From Desulfovibrio litoralis DSM 11393 (GTDB lineage: Bacteria > Desulfobacterota > Desulfovibrionia > Desulfovibrionales > Desulfovibrionaceae), in the NCBI RefSeq assembly GCF_900143255.1, contig NZ_FRDI01000002.1, positions 420,851-484,850 of the forward strand: a DNA stretch of 64,000 nt. Reading direction: 5' to 3'. The stretch's first letter is position 1. Every line of letters starts with the position of its first letter. Position numbers and translations under genes: made by a program. The notes under the pieces are model-generated. The model worked only from the letters and a program-made list of their open reading frames with translations. It did not search any database and was not told the origin of the DNA. This document shows, piece after piece, positions 1-8,497 of the stretch.

Positions 1-1008
1 TATGTCTTCAATATCTGCGATTTCACATAAACCACCAAAAGCATAAATCGTTTCATATTCAGGTCCTTCAACCGTTAAACCTGCATATTTTCCGTTTTTT
101 ATGGTTGAAAGTCTTCCGCACGACATCAGACACTTGGCGCAAGATTTTGGTACTACTTCACAGCGTTCATGCAAGGCTGTGCTGTTAATTCCGTTTCTGT
201 GTTCTACTCGTCCTTTTTGCCAACAACGAGACGGAAACCCGCCTATTTCGTTCATTAAATCTACAAGACCGGTGGTTCCTACTTTTTTGTAAACTTGAAC
301 ACCTTTGTCTTCTTTGGCACGATTTGAAATTTCTTTTACAAATTCTTTTAAGAGAGCTTGATTTGCGATTGTGCGACGTGCTTTTCCATAAAAGGCTATA
401 CCTTTGACTTGTTTTGAGCCAAGAACTGTTCCGACCCCCGTACGCCCGGCACTTCTCCAGTAATCATTTTCGATAACAGCAAAGCAAACTTTATTTTCGG
501 CGGCCGGTCCAATAACTATCGGACCGCATTTTTCTCCGCATAATTCCATAACTTTTTGGCGTAGAGCATCTTCGGTGGCATAAGTTTCCATTCCCCAGAT
601 GTCTTTAGCCGAGTGTATTTTTACTTTAGTATCGCTGATTTCAAGCCATACAGGTTTGTCTGAGATACCTTTAACGATTATTATATCATAGCCTGCGGCG
701 TCCATATATTCCGGAGCTTTTCCGCCACTGTATGATTCGGAATAAAATCCTGTTTGCGGAGACTTGGTAAAGACACCATAGCGAGAAGAACCCCAAACGC
801 TTGAGGCGGTTATTGGACCGGTGGTAAAGATTATGGCGTTATCTTTCCCAAGCGGATCAACTTCGGCGATATTTTCTTGTAATAAAAAATGAGTTGCAAG
901 TCCTTTACCACCTAGAGTGATAGACAAAAGAGCGTCAGGTATGTTAAAAACCTCATGCTGACCTGAACCAAGGTCGATGCGTAAGCCTCTGTTGTAAAAA
1001 CCGTGCAT
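1..1008 (-). CDS. aor: Aldehyde:ferredoxin oxidoreductase, N-terminal part (runs off the window)
   Basis: The minus-strand frame is open from an ATG at 1008 to the window edge, giving the first 336 codons with no stop. The N-terminus carries the glycine-rich GGKGLA segment typical of the pterin-binding first domain of tungsten/molybdenum aldehyde oxidoreductases. Further in, CAKCLMSCGR fits the C-x2-C-x3-C part of the [4Fe-4S] cluster site of this family. Family knowledge: these enzymes oxidise aldehydes to carboxylic acids with ferredoxin as acceptor, using a bis-pterin W or Mo centre in the cytoplasm. The start is supported by GGAGAA seven bases upstream of the ATG. The activator gene at 1409-3514 lies just upstream on the same strand, and the gap between them holds a sigma-54-like promoter and three palindromes. 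The C-terminal third, with the last cluster cysteine, is outside the window, so intactness cannot be judged. Confidence 0.9.
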   Translation of the reverse strand, partial: MHGFYNRGLRIDLGSGQHEVFNIPDALLSITLGGKGLATHFLLQENIAEVDPLGKDNAIIFTTGPITASSVWGSSRYGVFTKSPQTGFYSESYSGGKAPEYMDAAGYDIIIVKGISDKPVWLEISDTKVKIHSAKDIWGMETYATEDALRQKVMELCGEKCGPIVIGPAAENKVCFAVIENDYWRSAGRTGVGTVLGSKQVKGIAFYGKARRTIANQALLKEFVKEISNRAKEDKGVQVYKKVGTTGLVDLMNEIGGFPSRCWQKGRVEHRNGINSTALHERCEVVPKSCAKCLMSCGRLSTIKNGKYAGLTVEGPEYETIYAFGGLCEIADIEDI

Positions 1009-1090
1009 GTTTTTTTCTCCTGTATAAAACTAAAAGAGAGTATTCAACGCTTTTATTTTAAGCACTGAAACAAATAGTAAGGGTTCATAT

Positions 1091-1106
1091 ACAAAAGTAG
1101 TGCCAA
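1091..1106 (-). promoter_or_regulatory. Candidate sigma-54 (-24/-12) promoter of the aldehyde oxidoreductase gene
   Basis: On the minus strand the sequence reads TTGGCAC-TACTT-TTGT, close to the sigma-54 consensus TGGCAC-N5-TTGC. The -24 GG is intact, but the -12 element has GT instead of GC. It lies about 83 bases upstream of the AOR start codon, predicting a leader of roughly 70 bases. The gene immediately upstream encodes a sigma-54 activator with an intact GAFTGA motif, which supports the assignment. Confidence 0.55.
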
Positions 1107-1139
1107 CTTAATCTTTTTTAAAAGAATAAAATTGGCACT
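1099..1139. repeat. Inverted repeat overlapping the -24 box
   Basis: AGTGCCAA (1099-1106) and TTGGCACT (1132-1139) are perfect 8-base inverted arms around a 25-base AT-rich centre. One arm is the -24 element of the candidate sigma-54 promoter. It may be an operator, a second divergent -24-like box, or a weak terminator of the upstream regulator. No long T-run follows it, which argues against the terminator reading. Confidence 0.45.
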
Positions 1140-1208
1140 AAAAAAATTATATATTACAGTGTGTTAGTTTTATTTGTGTAAATTTGGAAAATTTGGAATT
1201 TTACTTGT

Positions 1209-1228
1209 TTGATGCTAAAATGCATCAA
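1209..1228. promoter_or_regulatory. Putative enhancer site 1 (TTGATGC-N6-GCATCAA)
   Basis: Perfect 7-base inverted repeat with a 6-base spacer in the gap between the sigma-54 activator gene and the AOR gene. It is centred about 140 bases upstream of the predicted AOR transcription start, a normal distance for a bacterial enhancer. It has the same core, GATGC-N6-GCATC, as two further sites at 1345 and 1367. Confidence 0.6.
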
Positions 1229-1344
1229 TGGTTGTGAGTGAAAGTATTTGTTTTTAATTTGTTGTTTTGTATAGAAAAATGTTTTATCTTGCATTTATCA
1301 ACGAATAAAACCTGTGAATTTGAAATGTGTAGTAGATAAAGCTG

Positions 1345-1362
1345 TGATGCTTTATTGCATCA
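1345..1362. promoter_or_regulatory. Putative enhancer site 2 (TGATGC-N6-GCATCA)
   Basis: Second copy of the GATGC-N6-GCATC dyad with 6-base arms. Its centre is 21 bases, two helical turns, from the centre of site 3, so two activator dimers could bind the same DNA face. Confidence 0.6.
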
Positions 1363-1366
1363 ATAA

Positions 1367-1382
1367 GATGCGTGAATGCATC
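1367..1382. promoter_or_regulatory. Putative enhancer site 3 (GATGC-N6-GCATC)
   Basis: Third copy of the dyad with 5-base arms, just downstream of the stop codon of the sigma-54 activator gene. With site 2 it forms a helically phased pair about 275-300 bases upstream of the predicted AOR transcription start. Confidence 0.55.
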
Positions 1383-1408
1383 AGGGCTTGAGCTTGCATT
1401 GTTTGGGC

Positions 1409-3514
1409 TTAACTGTTTGTGTTTAATGGAATTCCGTAATATTTAGCTTTGCGTACTACTGTTGATTGATTGATACCTAGGGCTTTTGCTGTTGCTCTTG
1501 TGTTTTTATGCGCTTGAAGTGCGTTGATAAGGGCTGTTTTTTCTGCTGTTTCTACAATTTCTTGAAGTGTTTTTGGAGTTGTAAAAGAAGCAAGTTCTTC
1601 TTTGCTTTGAGAATCGTGCATAATTTTAAGTATATCTTCTTGAGTAATAATATTGTTATTGGTCATAACAACGGCTCGTTCAATCGTATTACTTAACTGG
1701 CGAACGTTCCCCGGCCACTTGGCAGAGATTAGGGGCGATAAAGCATCAGGGTCGATGTGTTTGTTAAATCCATATTTTTTGTTATAGCGGTTTAAAAAAT
1801 AATAGATAAAATCAAAAATATCTTCACGTCGTTCTCTTAAAGGCGGAATCACCAATGGTACAACATTAAGCCTATAAAAAAGATCGGTTCTGAATAATTT
1901 TGTTTTTATCATTTCTTCCAAATTTTGGTTGGTCGCCGCAATAATGCGAACATCAACAGGGACGCTGCGAACTCCGCCAAGAGGCGTAACAACTCTTTCT
2001 TGAAGCACTCTTAAAAGTTTAACTTGTAGCGTGGTGGGGAGTTCTCCAACTTCATCAAGCAATAAAGTTCCGTTGTTGGCAAGTTCAAACAACCCTTGTT
2101 TCCCGTTGCGTAACGCACCGGTAAAAGCACCAGGCATATATCCAAAAAGTTCTGATTCTAAAAGTTGTTCAGGTATGGTGGCACAACTTATTTTTATAAA
2201 AGGGGCGTTACGTCTGTGGCTGTTTTGATGAATTATGCCTGAGACAACTTCTTTTCCCACGCCTGATTCGCCCGTAATCAAAACAGAAGAGTCAACTTGA
2301 GCGAGTTGTATTGCCTGATTATATACTTCACGCATTTTAGCTGAACTTATAATTATATCAGGGGTGGCGTTCATGCTATATCTTAGTGTGTTAATTTCTT
2401 TTTGATATTGGCGTTGTACTGCCGCCATACGTTCAAGTTCTTTTTGAAGGCTACGAAGCTCGGTTACGTCTCTGACGTTGGTTAAGACTCGCCAAATATT
2501 GCCGTTATCGTCAAAAATTGGGTTTCCTGTAACAACAATAGACTTACTTCCTCGAATTTTTTGCAGTATTGTTTCTCTTTTTTTGCTTTTAAGAACTTTC
2601 ATAGTTACAGATTCATCATAAGTATTGTCGCTTACGAGTTCTGACATTTTTTTTCCAAGTACGTCTGCGGCGGTTATTCCGGTAATGCGTTCATAGGCAC
2701 TGTTAAGACGTAGAACACGCCCTTGGTCGTCGGTAATAAAGAGTCCGTCAAATGATGAATCGATTATGGCATCACGTTCTTTTGAGAGTATACGCCATTT
2801 ATTGACTTCTTGGGTGTTAAGAATATCATATTGAACATTTCGCATAAAAATTATGTGATCTGTTTTTTGTCCGTTATTTACGGGAAGAGTAATTATTATA
2901 AAGCGTGTATCATCTCGAGAGGCAATAATGATTGCTTTTTTGTCATTTTTTTCTGTTTCAAGCGTAAAACCAGATTCTTCAAATAAAGTATATAGTGATT
3001 TTCCGATAATAAAGTCTGAGTTTCCAAAACACAAGATACCTGCCATTGCGTTAAACCATTTGATATTCCAACTATCATCAACAATAAAAGTAGCATCAGG
3101 CAAATTTTGTAAGATATGAGAAGAAATATTCTCGGGCGGTTGTTCATATGGTGTAAGTTCTTTTGTGATTGCTTTAATCGACATTAAGTCGATACCGCCG
3201 AGTATTTGTCCGTTTTCGATAACGGTTAAAAACGAACTGCCATATTTTTTTAAACTATCTATACTTGTATCCGGGTGAACGGAACAAATCATATAGCGGA
3301 TATTACAGGTTATATCGTTATCTATTTCTACTCTTCCCGACGCAAGAGCGGCATATACATCATCACGAGAGAGTATTCCTAAAAAAACACCTTGTTTGTT
3401 AACAACTTGCACCCCACATACGTTTTCTTTTCTAAAAAAGGCAACGGCTTCTCGCATTGTTGTTTTTTCATTTAAGGTTTTAAGCGGTGCTTGCATAATA
3501 TCACGAGCATTCAT
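1409..3514 (-). CDS. Sigma-54-dependent transcriptional activator with CBS and PAS sensor domains
   Basis: The protein is 701 residues counted from the ATG at 3514. Order: a CBS-domain pair (about 1-115), a PAS-like domain (about 130-240), a second PAS (about 250-360), an AAA+ domain and a C-terminal helix-turn-helix. The AAA+ core shows Walker A GESGVGKE (about 415), the sigma-54 contact loop GAFTGA (about 462) and Walker B GTLLLDEVGE (about 482). The C-terminus (TRATAKALGINQSTVVRKAK) is a TyrR/Fis-type DNA-binding helix pair. I chose the ATG at 3514 because AGGA lies 8 bases upstream. A longer frame begins at a TTG at 3562 but has no binding site and adds residues before the CBS domain. Family knowledge: such proteins bind upstream enhancers and remodel sigma-54 polymerase. 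The CBS pair suggests an adenylate-type or metabolite ligand, and the PAS domains a redox or small-molecule input; neither ligand is visible. Its likely target is the adjacent AOR gene. Confidence 0.9.
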   Translation of the reverse strand: MNARDIMQAPLKTLNEKTTMREAVAFFRKENVCGVQVVNKQGVFLGILSRDDVYAALASGRVEIDNDITCNIRYMICSVHPDTSIDSLKKYGSSFLTVIENGQILGGIDLMSIKAITKELTPYEQPPENISSHILQNLPDATFIVDDSWNIKWFNAMAGILCFGNSDFIIGKSLYTLFEESGFTLETEKNDKKAIIIASRDDTRFIIITLPVNNGQKTDHIIFMRNVQYDILNTQEVNKWRILSKERDAIIDSSFDGLFITDDQGRVLRLNSAYERITGITAADVLGKKMSELVSDNTYDESVTMKVLKSKKRETILQKIRGSKSIVVTGNPIFDDNGNIWRVLTNVRDVTELRSLQKELERMAAVQRQYQKEINTLRYSMNATPDIIISSAKMREVYNQAIQLAQVDSSVLITGESGVGKEVVSGIIHQNSHRRNAPFIKISCATIPEQLLESELFGYMPGAFTGALRNGKQGLFELANNGTLLLDEVGELPTTLQVKLLRVLQERVVTPLGGVRSVPVDVRIIAATNQNLEEMIKTKLFRTDLFYRLNVVPLVIPPLRERREDIFDFIYYFLNRYNKKYGFNKHIDPDALSPLISAKWPGNVRQLSNTIERAVVMTNNNIITQEDILKIMHDSQSKEELASFTTPKTLQEIVETAEKTALINALQAHKNTRATAKALGINQSTVVRKAKYYGIPLNTNS

Positions 3515-3873
3515 GTATACAATCCTGATTATGGTGGGAATGTTTGTTGAGCTTTTTTGCAAGTTTAGACTGTAAGGCTCAAGCGGAAGATGCTGTGATT
3601 ATGGAATATGAGAACAGCCAATATTTATAATATGGGAGCGGAAGTCAAAACAAGCCTTTCCTGTTATTATCTTGAAATTTTTATTCTTTCAAGCTTTAAA
3701 TAATTTGTGTTTTGGCTTATCTTATTAAAGATCATGTTATTTCATTAAAATAAAACCGCTTGTCAGACCTGTTTTTCTTTTTTAGAATGCAAGCAAGTTG
3801 GTTTTGCAATAAACTGATATAATTTTGAAATTTCATCGATTTTTAATTTAACACCAAAACAAAGAGAGTAAAA
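3515..3873. other. Divergent intergenic region, no gene seen
   Basis: AT-rich gap between the minus-strand activator and the plus-strand DsrE-like gene. It must hold two divergent promoters, but I see no convincing -35/-10 pair, palindrome or RNA gene. Confidence 0.5.
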
Positions 3874-4215
3874 ATGAAAATTTTATTGCATGTTAACAAT
3901 CAGGATAATTGGGCTGCTGTTTTAGAAAATACAAGAAATACAATTAATTATAAAAAAGAATATGATTCAAATATTGAAATAGAAATAGTTGCAAATGGAA
4001 ATGCCGTTTTGAAACTAAAAAATGCCGCTGATGATGATTTGTCAAAATCGTTAAACGAAATTAGAGATGATGTTAATATTGCTGCTTGTAATAATGCCTT
4101 GAAAAAGTTTAATATTTTTCCAAACGAGTTATATGACTTTGTTATCGTTGTGCCGGCGGGGATTATTGAGCTTGCCAAAAGACAAAGTGAGGGTTTTGCT
4201 TATATTAAACCGTAA
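3874..4215 (+). CDS. DsrE/DsrF-like family protein
   Basis: 113-residue cytoplasmic protein with the alternating beta/alpha pattern of the DsrE-like fold. It opens with a beta-strand (MKILLHVNN) and has a conserved-position cysteine in NIAACNNAL (Cys72), followed by a hydrophobic strand (YDFVIVVPAGIIEL). Members of the wider DsrE family relay sulfur through a cysteine, but this COG1416-type branch is uncharacterised, so a sulfur-transfer role is an inference. The ribosome binding site GAGAG lies seven bases before the ATG. It stands alone between a divergent regulator and a convergent cardiolipin synthase gene, and a hairpin follows its stop. Confidence 0.75.
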   Translation: MKILLHVNNQDNWAAVLENTRNTINYKKEYDSNIEIEIVANGNAVLKLKNAADDDLSKSLNEIRDDVNIAACNNALKKFNIFPNELYDFVIVVPAGIIELAKRQSEGFAYIKP

Positions 4216-4222
4216 ATATTTT

Positions 4223-4247
4223 AAAATATCGGCCTGATATTTTTTGT
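4223..4247 (+). terminator. Rho-independent terminator of the DsrE-like gene
   Basis: AAAATATC (4223-4230), loop GGCCT, GATATTTT (4236-4243), then a T-rich tail. It lies eight bases after the DsrE-like stop codon and between convergent genes. Confidence 0.6.
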
Positions 4248-4306
4248 TTGTAAAAATAAGAGCGAGTTTTATCTTTAAAAGTTAAAACTTTGTTGTGATT
4301 CCGTAA

Positions 4307-5878
4307 TTACGCCATTGGAGTAATGAGCTTTCCGATATTTTCTCGTATCTTTTGAGAAAGAGGGCGTTTAATCCACTGTTCAAAAACAAGTTCTTTGGCG
4401 GTAGATATATCTTTAAGAAAAATCTTTTCCCCTTCTTTGGCGAGTTCGGCATCATAAATAAAAGCTTGTGATTCAAAGTTAATACTAAAACTGCGAGTAT
4501 CAATATTTGCTGTTCCGACAGAAAAAACAGCCGAATCACAAACGGTTGTTTTAGCGTGAATAAATCTGTCCGGTTTATATTGATATATTCTTACACCGGC
4601 ACGCAATAGTTCTTCACAAGAGTGAAGACTCGCCCAAAAGACCATTGGGTGATCGGGTTCTCCCGGAATAAGAATGCGTACATCAACACCGCTTAGAGCC
4701 GCGACACAAAGAGCGTCTTGTAAACCTGAACCCGGAATTAGATAAGGCGTTGTTATCCAAAGATTTTTTTTGGCAGTAGTAAAAAGAGAAAGGTAAGCTT
4801 TTTTTATAGTATCCCAGTCAGAGTCAGGTCCGCTGGTTGCGATTTGTAGCGTTGTTGAGCCTTGAGCAGTGTGTTGAGTCTTAATATCTTGTTTGATGTA
4901 TTGGATTAAAGTTTCTGATGCTCCACAAATTTCGAGATCATGGAGTAAGGTTTGTAACAGGCTTTTTATGACAGGGCCTTGTAGCATGCAATGCGTATCA
5001 CGCCAAGGGAGTTGACCGTTGGTGTTTTTAAGGTAATATTCTCGAATGTTTACACCACCCATAAAACCCCAAGTATTGTCTATGATAAGAGTTTTTCTGT
5101 GGTTTCTGTAATTAGCCCCACGCAACATCGGTAGAGAGGTTGGTAAAAATGAATAAACATAAACGCCGGCTTTTTTGAGTTCAGCAAGGGAACTTCTGCT
5201 TAATTTCCAGCTTCCGACAGCGTCATAAAGTAAACAAACGCTTAAACCTTCTCGTGCTTTTTGGGCGAGTTCTTTTTTAAATGTTTCGCCTATTTCATCA
5301 TTGGCTATAATAAAACTTTGAAAGAAAACACTTTTTTTTGCCATGCGTATTTTTTCAAGCATGGCGGAATAGGTTTGTTCTCCGTCCAGTAGTATTTTAA
5401 CGCTACAATTGGTATGCAACTCTTCCAATGAGCTAGAATAAATTAATGCTGCTGTTTTATTAATAAAGGGGTTAGCACTTTCTGTATGTTTTTGATGTTG
5501 AATTTTTTGTTGTTTAGGGAGTTTAAGTCTTTTTCGGCGACTATGATAACGCAAGTCAGGACCTAATATCCAATAAGCAATAATGCCCACTATTGGGAAT
5601 AAAATAAGTATAAACAACCAATTAAGAGTGCTATTTGAGTTTTGATTTTCTAAAAAAATTATAGCACCGATAAAACAGACATAAACAAATACAAAAATTT
5701 GGTAATAATCTGTTGTAAATTCAATTGTTTTTTTACTGATATAAGCGAGTTCGGTTTTTATAACTTCATTGGGGAACAGAATAAAATGTACGGATACAGT
5801 GATGATCAGCCCTAAAAAAAGACCGATGCCAATAATTCGTAAAAAATAATCTATGCGTGAACGGTTATAACTTCCCAT
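4307..5878 (-). CDS. cls: Cardiolipin synthase (phospholipase D superfamily)
   Basis: 523 residues. Three hydrophobic segments occupy about residues 10-32, 55-75 and 83-103, then come two phospholipase D domains. Both HxKx4D catalytic motifs are intact: HRKTLIID followed by GFMGGVNI in the first, and HAKTTVCD followed by FSVGTANID in the second. This layout matches ClsA-type cardiolipin synthases of about 480-520 residues, which condense two phosphatidylglycerols into cardiolipin and glycerol at the inner membrane. The ATG at 5878 precedes the first membrane helix; its Shine-Dalgarno is weak. It appears to be a single-gene unit convergent with the DsrE-like gene. Confidence 0.93.
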   Translation of the reverse strand: MGSYNRSRIDYFLRIIGIGLFLGLIITVSVHFILFPNEVIKTELAYISKKTIEFTTDYYQIFVFVYVCFIGAIIFLENQNSNSTLNWLFILILFPIVGIIAYWILGPDLRYHSRRKRLKLPKQQKIQHQKHTESANPFINKTAALIYSSSLEELHTNCSVKILLDGEQTYSAMLEKIRMAKKSVFFQSFIIANDEIGETFKKELAQKAREGLSVCLLYDAVGSWKLSRSSLAELKKAGVYVYSFLPTSLPMLRGANYRNHRKTLIIDNTWGFMGGVNIREYYLKNTNGQLPWRDTHCMLQGPVIKSLLQTLLHDLEICGASETLIQYIKQDIKTQHTAQGSTTLQIATSGPDSDWDTIKKAYLSLFTTAKKNLWITTPYLIPGSGLQDALCVAALSGVDVRILIPGEPDHPMVFWASLHSCEELLRAGVRIYQYKPDRFIHAKTTVCDSAVFSVGTANIDTRSFSINFESQAFIYDAELAKEGEKIFLKDISTAKELVFEQWIKRPLSQKIRENIGKLITPMA

Positions 5879-5993
5879 CTGGTCAACATATCAATATAAA
5901 ATTATTTGGACAAGTGTTTAATTGATTTTGCTTGAGTTGGATGTGTTTATGTCTTTAGTTTAACACAAAAAATTTAAAGTTTTTTTTGGGGGG

Positions 5994-6935
5994 TTAGAAG
6001 AAAAACTTTCCGACTTTAAAATCAACTCTATAGTCTTCTACGGGTTTACGTTGTCTGTTATCATTGACAACTCCGGCGAATACTCCGGCTCCGACCCACA
6101 TATCAACAACAGGAATAGACACGTTAACAGAAGGCCCAACGTAACAGCTAAAAGAATCATCTTTTTGGTTTCTTCCTTTTACTTCGCTACTGAATGTTTT
6201 TTCGATAATATTTTCTATTCCTATATCAAAATTATGTTGAGTCATATAGCGATATTGTGAGTTTAGCATAAGTACATCGCCTTTTTTTGTGTCTAAATTA
6301 CCCTCGTTCATATATAAGGTATAAGACAATTCGGTTTCAAGGCGGTGAGTTTGGTTAAAGTCTTTTCTTATCCCTGTTTTCGCTATCCCCGACCAAGAGG
6401 CGTTACCCGGGATAACACTCGTACTTTTTCCCTTTTCGGCAGTGGGCAGACCAACACCGAGAGTGGCGATTGTTGTTACAGGGTCGCCAAATTTTTGAGC
6501 AGTGATTTGATATGCTCCCATTATATTAATATCGCCGAATCCGTCTCTATTATAAACCGGTCCATTTTTTGGTGCATGACTGGTAAAAGTTGTATAAGGC
6601 ACGTTAATTCTTAGTTCCACTCTGTCGGCTAAGCCGTAGCGTATTTTCGTAATAAAAATGCTTGAATCAACGTTAGGAGTTTGTTTGTTGCCGGGTCCTG
6701 ATGAGCTGTATTTTTCTCTTATACTGTAGTTAGGAGAGATAAGCAAAACGCCTTTGGGGATAACAACGTTACTGCTTGCACCAACGTTAACGGGAGCACC
6801 TAATAAGTGATTTGTTTTTTGTTGTTTGGTATTTTTTGGAGTTTCGCCTGCTTCTTGTGAAAGGGCAGGGCTATATAAAAAGCAAAGCGTGGAGAATATC
6901 AACAGAGTTTTTTTCATATGTTTTTGGTAATTCAT
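5994..6935 (-). CDS. Outer-membrane beta-barrel protein (transporter/phenol-MetA-pathway-like family)
   Basis: 313 residues with a signal peptide (about 1-26, cleavage near PALS-QE). The rest is rich in alternating amphipathic beta-strands, such as KIRYGLADRVELRINVPY and HRLETELSYTLYMN, and it ends in a C-terminal phenylalanine (KVGKFFF), the usual outer-membrane insertion signature. The region 'ADRVELRINVPYT...GFGDINIMGAYQI' resembles the broad PF13557-type barrel family, whose members are often annotated as transporters of unknown substrate. The start at 6935 has AGGAT eight bases upstream; the internal Met7 has none. Substrate unknown. Confidence 0.75.
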   Translation of the reverse strand: MNYQKHMKKTLLIFSTLCFLYSPALSQEAGETPKNTKQQKTNHLLGAPVNVGASSNVVIPKGVLLISPNYSIREKYSSSGPGNKQTPNVDSSIFITKIRYGLADRVELRINVPYTTFTSHAPKNGPVYNRDGFGDINIMGAYQITAQKFGDPVTTIATLGVGLPTAEKGKSTSVIPGNASWSGIAKTGIRKDFNQTHRLETELSYTLYMNEGNLDTKKGDVLMLNSQYRYMTQHNFDIGIENIIEKTFSSEVKGRNQKDDSFSCYVGPSVNVSIPVVDMWVGAGVFAGVVNDNRQRKPVEDYRVDFKVGKFFF

Positions 6936-7025
6936 AAAGTTAATCCTGCTTTTTTAGGTATTAGTTTATGTTTAATATAACTTTTGATAAAATACAAATA
7001 TTTTTTATGGTGTGTTGTTAGGTTT

Positions 7026-7766
7026 TTATTTTTTATTTATTAGTTGGTTATATTTTTTTTGAGCTTCTTTTTGTTGTTTTAATAATTCTTCTTTTTTGTT
7101 TTCGTCTGTTTCTAGTTTGGCTAAGTCGCTAAGGCAAAGAGATAGGTTACAGAACGCCCCGTAAAATGTTTGATCAATTTTTGTGGCTTTTTTATAGTTT
7201 TTTATTGCTTCTTTCAGTAATGCTTTCTTTTGGCTTTTGTATTTTTTAGAATTATCTTCAAGTTCGCCTAGCGTAAAAAAACAATTGCCTAGATTATTAA
7301 ACGCCAGGGCATTATTTGGCGTAAGTCTTATTACTTTTTCATATTTTACTTTTGCTTCTTCCAATAATGCTTTCTTTTGGTTTTCTTCTGTTTCAAGCAT
7401 TGCTAAGAGACTAAGAGAATTTCCCAGATTATAAAACGCATGAGTATATTGGGGATTAAGCCTTATGGCTTCTTCATACTTTTCTTTTGCTTCTTCTTCT
7501 AGCACTTTTTGGTTCGTTCCGCCTATTTCAAATTCAAGGAATGCTAACTCGCTAAGACAACAACCTAAATTATAAAACGCACTAGCATCATTTGGATTAA
7601 GCTTTATGGCGTTTTCATATTTTATCTTTTTTTCTCGTAATAATAATGCCTGCTTTTGACTTGAATTTGTTACTTTTTTATTGGAATCAGCCTCTTTTGA
7701 CTGGCAAAGCTCAACGCTGATTCCGATTTGTAACAACACAAAGACTAAAAAGATTCGCAAAAACAT
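7026..7766 (-). CDS. Secreted TPR-repeat protein (short paralogue)
   Basis: 246 residues. It has a signal peptide (MFLRIFLVFVLLQIGISVELC, about 1-21) and then about four tetratricopeptide repeats of the form 'YENAIKLNPNDASAFYNLGCCLSELA', separated by lysine-rich linkers. TPR domains bind proteins, and the signal peptide places this one in the periplasm or envelope. Its first 80 residues and the corresponding DNA are nearly the same as those of the gene at 8487-9905, so the two are recent paralogues flanking a methyltransferase gene. The ribosome binding site GGAGAG is well placed. Partner and role are unknown; Sel1-like or adhesion-related functions cannot be separated by sequence alone. Confidence 0.8.
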   Translation of the reverse strand: MFLRIFLVFVLLQIGISVELCQSKEADSNKKVTNSSQKQALLLREKKIKYENAIKLNPNDASAFYNLGCCLSELAFLEFEIGGTNQKVLEEEAKEKYEEAIRLNPQYTHAFYNLGNSLSLLAMLETEENQKKALLEEAKVKYEKVIRLTPNNALAFNNLGNCFFTLGELEDNSKKYKSQKKALLKEAIKNYKKATKIDQTFYGAFCNLSLCLSDLAKLETDENKKEELLKQQKEAQKKYNQLINKK

Positions 7767-7843
7767 AAACTCTCCGTATAAAGTTTGTGATTGAATCTAG
7801 ATAAGTGTTTATACGAACTTAACGAAATTTAATTAAAGTTTGA

Positions 7844-8497
7844 TTATATTTTCTTTAAAGTTACCCTAAATAATTGGCGTGGCAGTGTCCCTTCTTGAAA
7901 CGCTGTTAAGTCCACTAATTCAAAGCCTGTTGAGAGTTGGTTAATCATTTCTTGATTAAAAAAATGGACAATAAAACCACCAACCTCATACATATTTTCG
8001 CCTCTATGAATGCCTGTTTTATAGTGCGGGTCGTCTGTGGTGCGTGCGGTATAAACACAAAGCCCTTTAGGTTTTAGCACTCGCTTTATTTCGCCCATGA
8101 GAAAAATAAGTTCCGTGGTTGTTAGTGCCATACAAAAGAGCATGTGTGCATAACAAACGTCAAAAGTCGCATCTTTAAACGGCAACGCTTTTCTAATGTC
8201 ATGGCGGAAGAGAGAAATATTAGAGAGGTTTTGAGCTTGAGCCTTGTTTTTGATCGTCGTTAAGCCGATTTGTGAATAATCAAGGGCTGAGATTTTAAAC
8301 CCTTTGTTGCCAAAAAACAGCGTATCACGACCTTGTCCCGCTCCTAATTCTAAAAGATTTGTTTTTTGTTGTTCTTTAAATAAATTAGCGACAAAAACAG
8401 CGGGTTCACTGGGAGTTTCGCCAAACATTTCGTTGTTTTTTGTGTAACTTGTGTTCCAATGTTGGTTTTGGGCGTTGATTATGTCTTTATTTTGCAT
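7844..8497 (-). CDS. Class I SAM-dependent methyltransferase
   Basis: 217 residues with the Rossmann methyltransferase motif I LLELGAGQGRDT (about residue 48) and an acidic residue after the second strand (ISALDYS). Motif IV is FDVCYAHMLFCMAL, followed by the post-IV helix 'EIKRVLKPKGLCVYTART'. This layout is that of the broad TehB/UbiE-like group; the substrate cannot be read from sequence. Its start overlaps the 3' end of the upstream TPR gene by 11 bases, suggesting translational coupling, and a paralogous TPR gene follows 77 bases downstream. Confidence 0.85.
   Translation of the reverse strand: MQNKDIINAQNQHWNTSYTKNNEMFGETPSEPAVFVANLFKEQQKTNLLELGAGQGRDTLFFGNKGFKISALDYSQIGLTTIKNKAQAQNLSNISLFRHDIRKALPFKDATFDVCYAHMLFCMALTTTELIFLMGEIKRVLKPKGLCVYTARTTDDPHYKTGIHRGENMYEVGGFIVHFFNQEMINQLSTGFELVDLTAFQEGTLPRQLFRVTLKKI

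Larger units (their letters stand above)
1009..1408. other. 400-base regulatory gap between activator and AOR genes
   Basis: No coding frame is supported here. The stretch holds the AOR ribosome binding site, the sigma-54-like promoter, the inverted repeat at 1099-1139 and the three palindromes at 1209, 1345 and 1367. The rest is AT-rich. Confidence 0.7.

Noticed and set aside
101..292. 63-codon plus-strand frame at the left edge
   Set aside because: It is antisense to the clear AOR reading frame.
3515..3562. Longer start (TTG at 3562) for the sigma-54 activator
   Set aside because: No ribosome binding site. It adds 16 residues before the CBS domain, whereas the ATG at 3514 has AGGA upstream.
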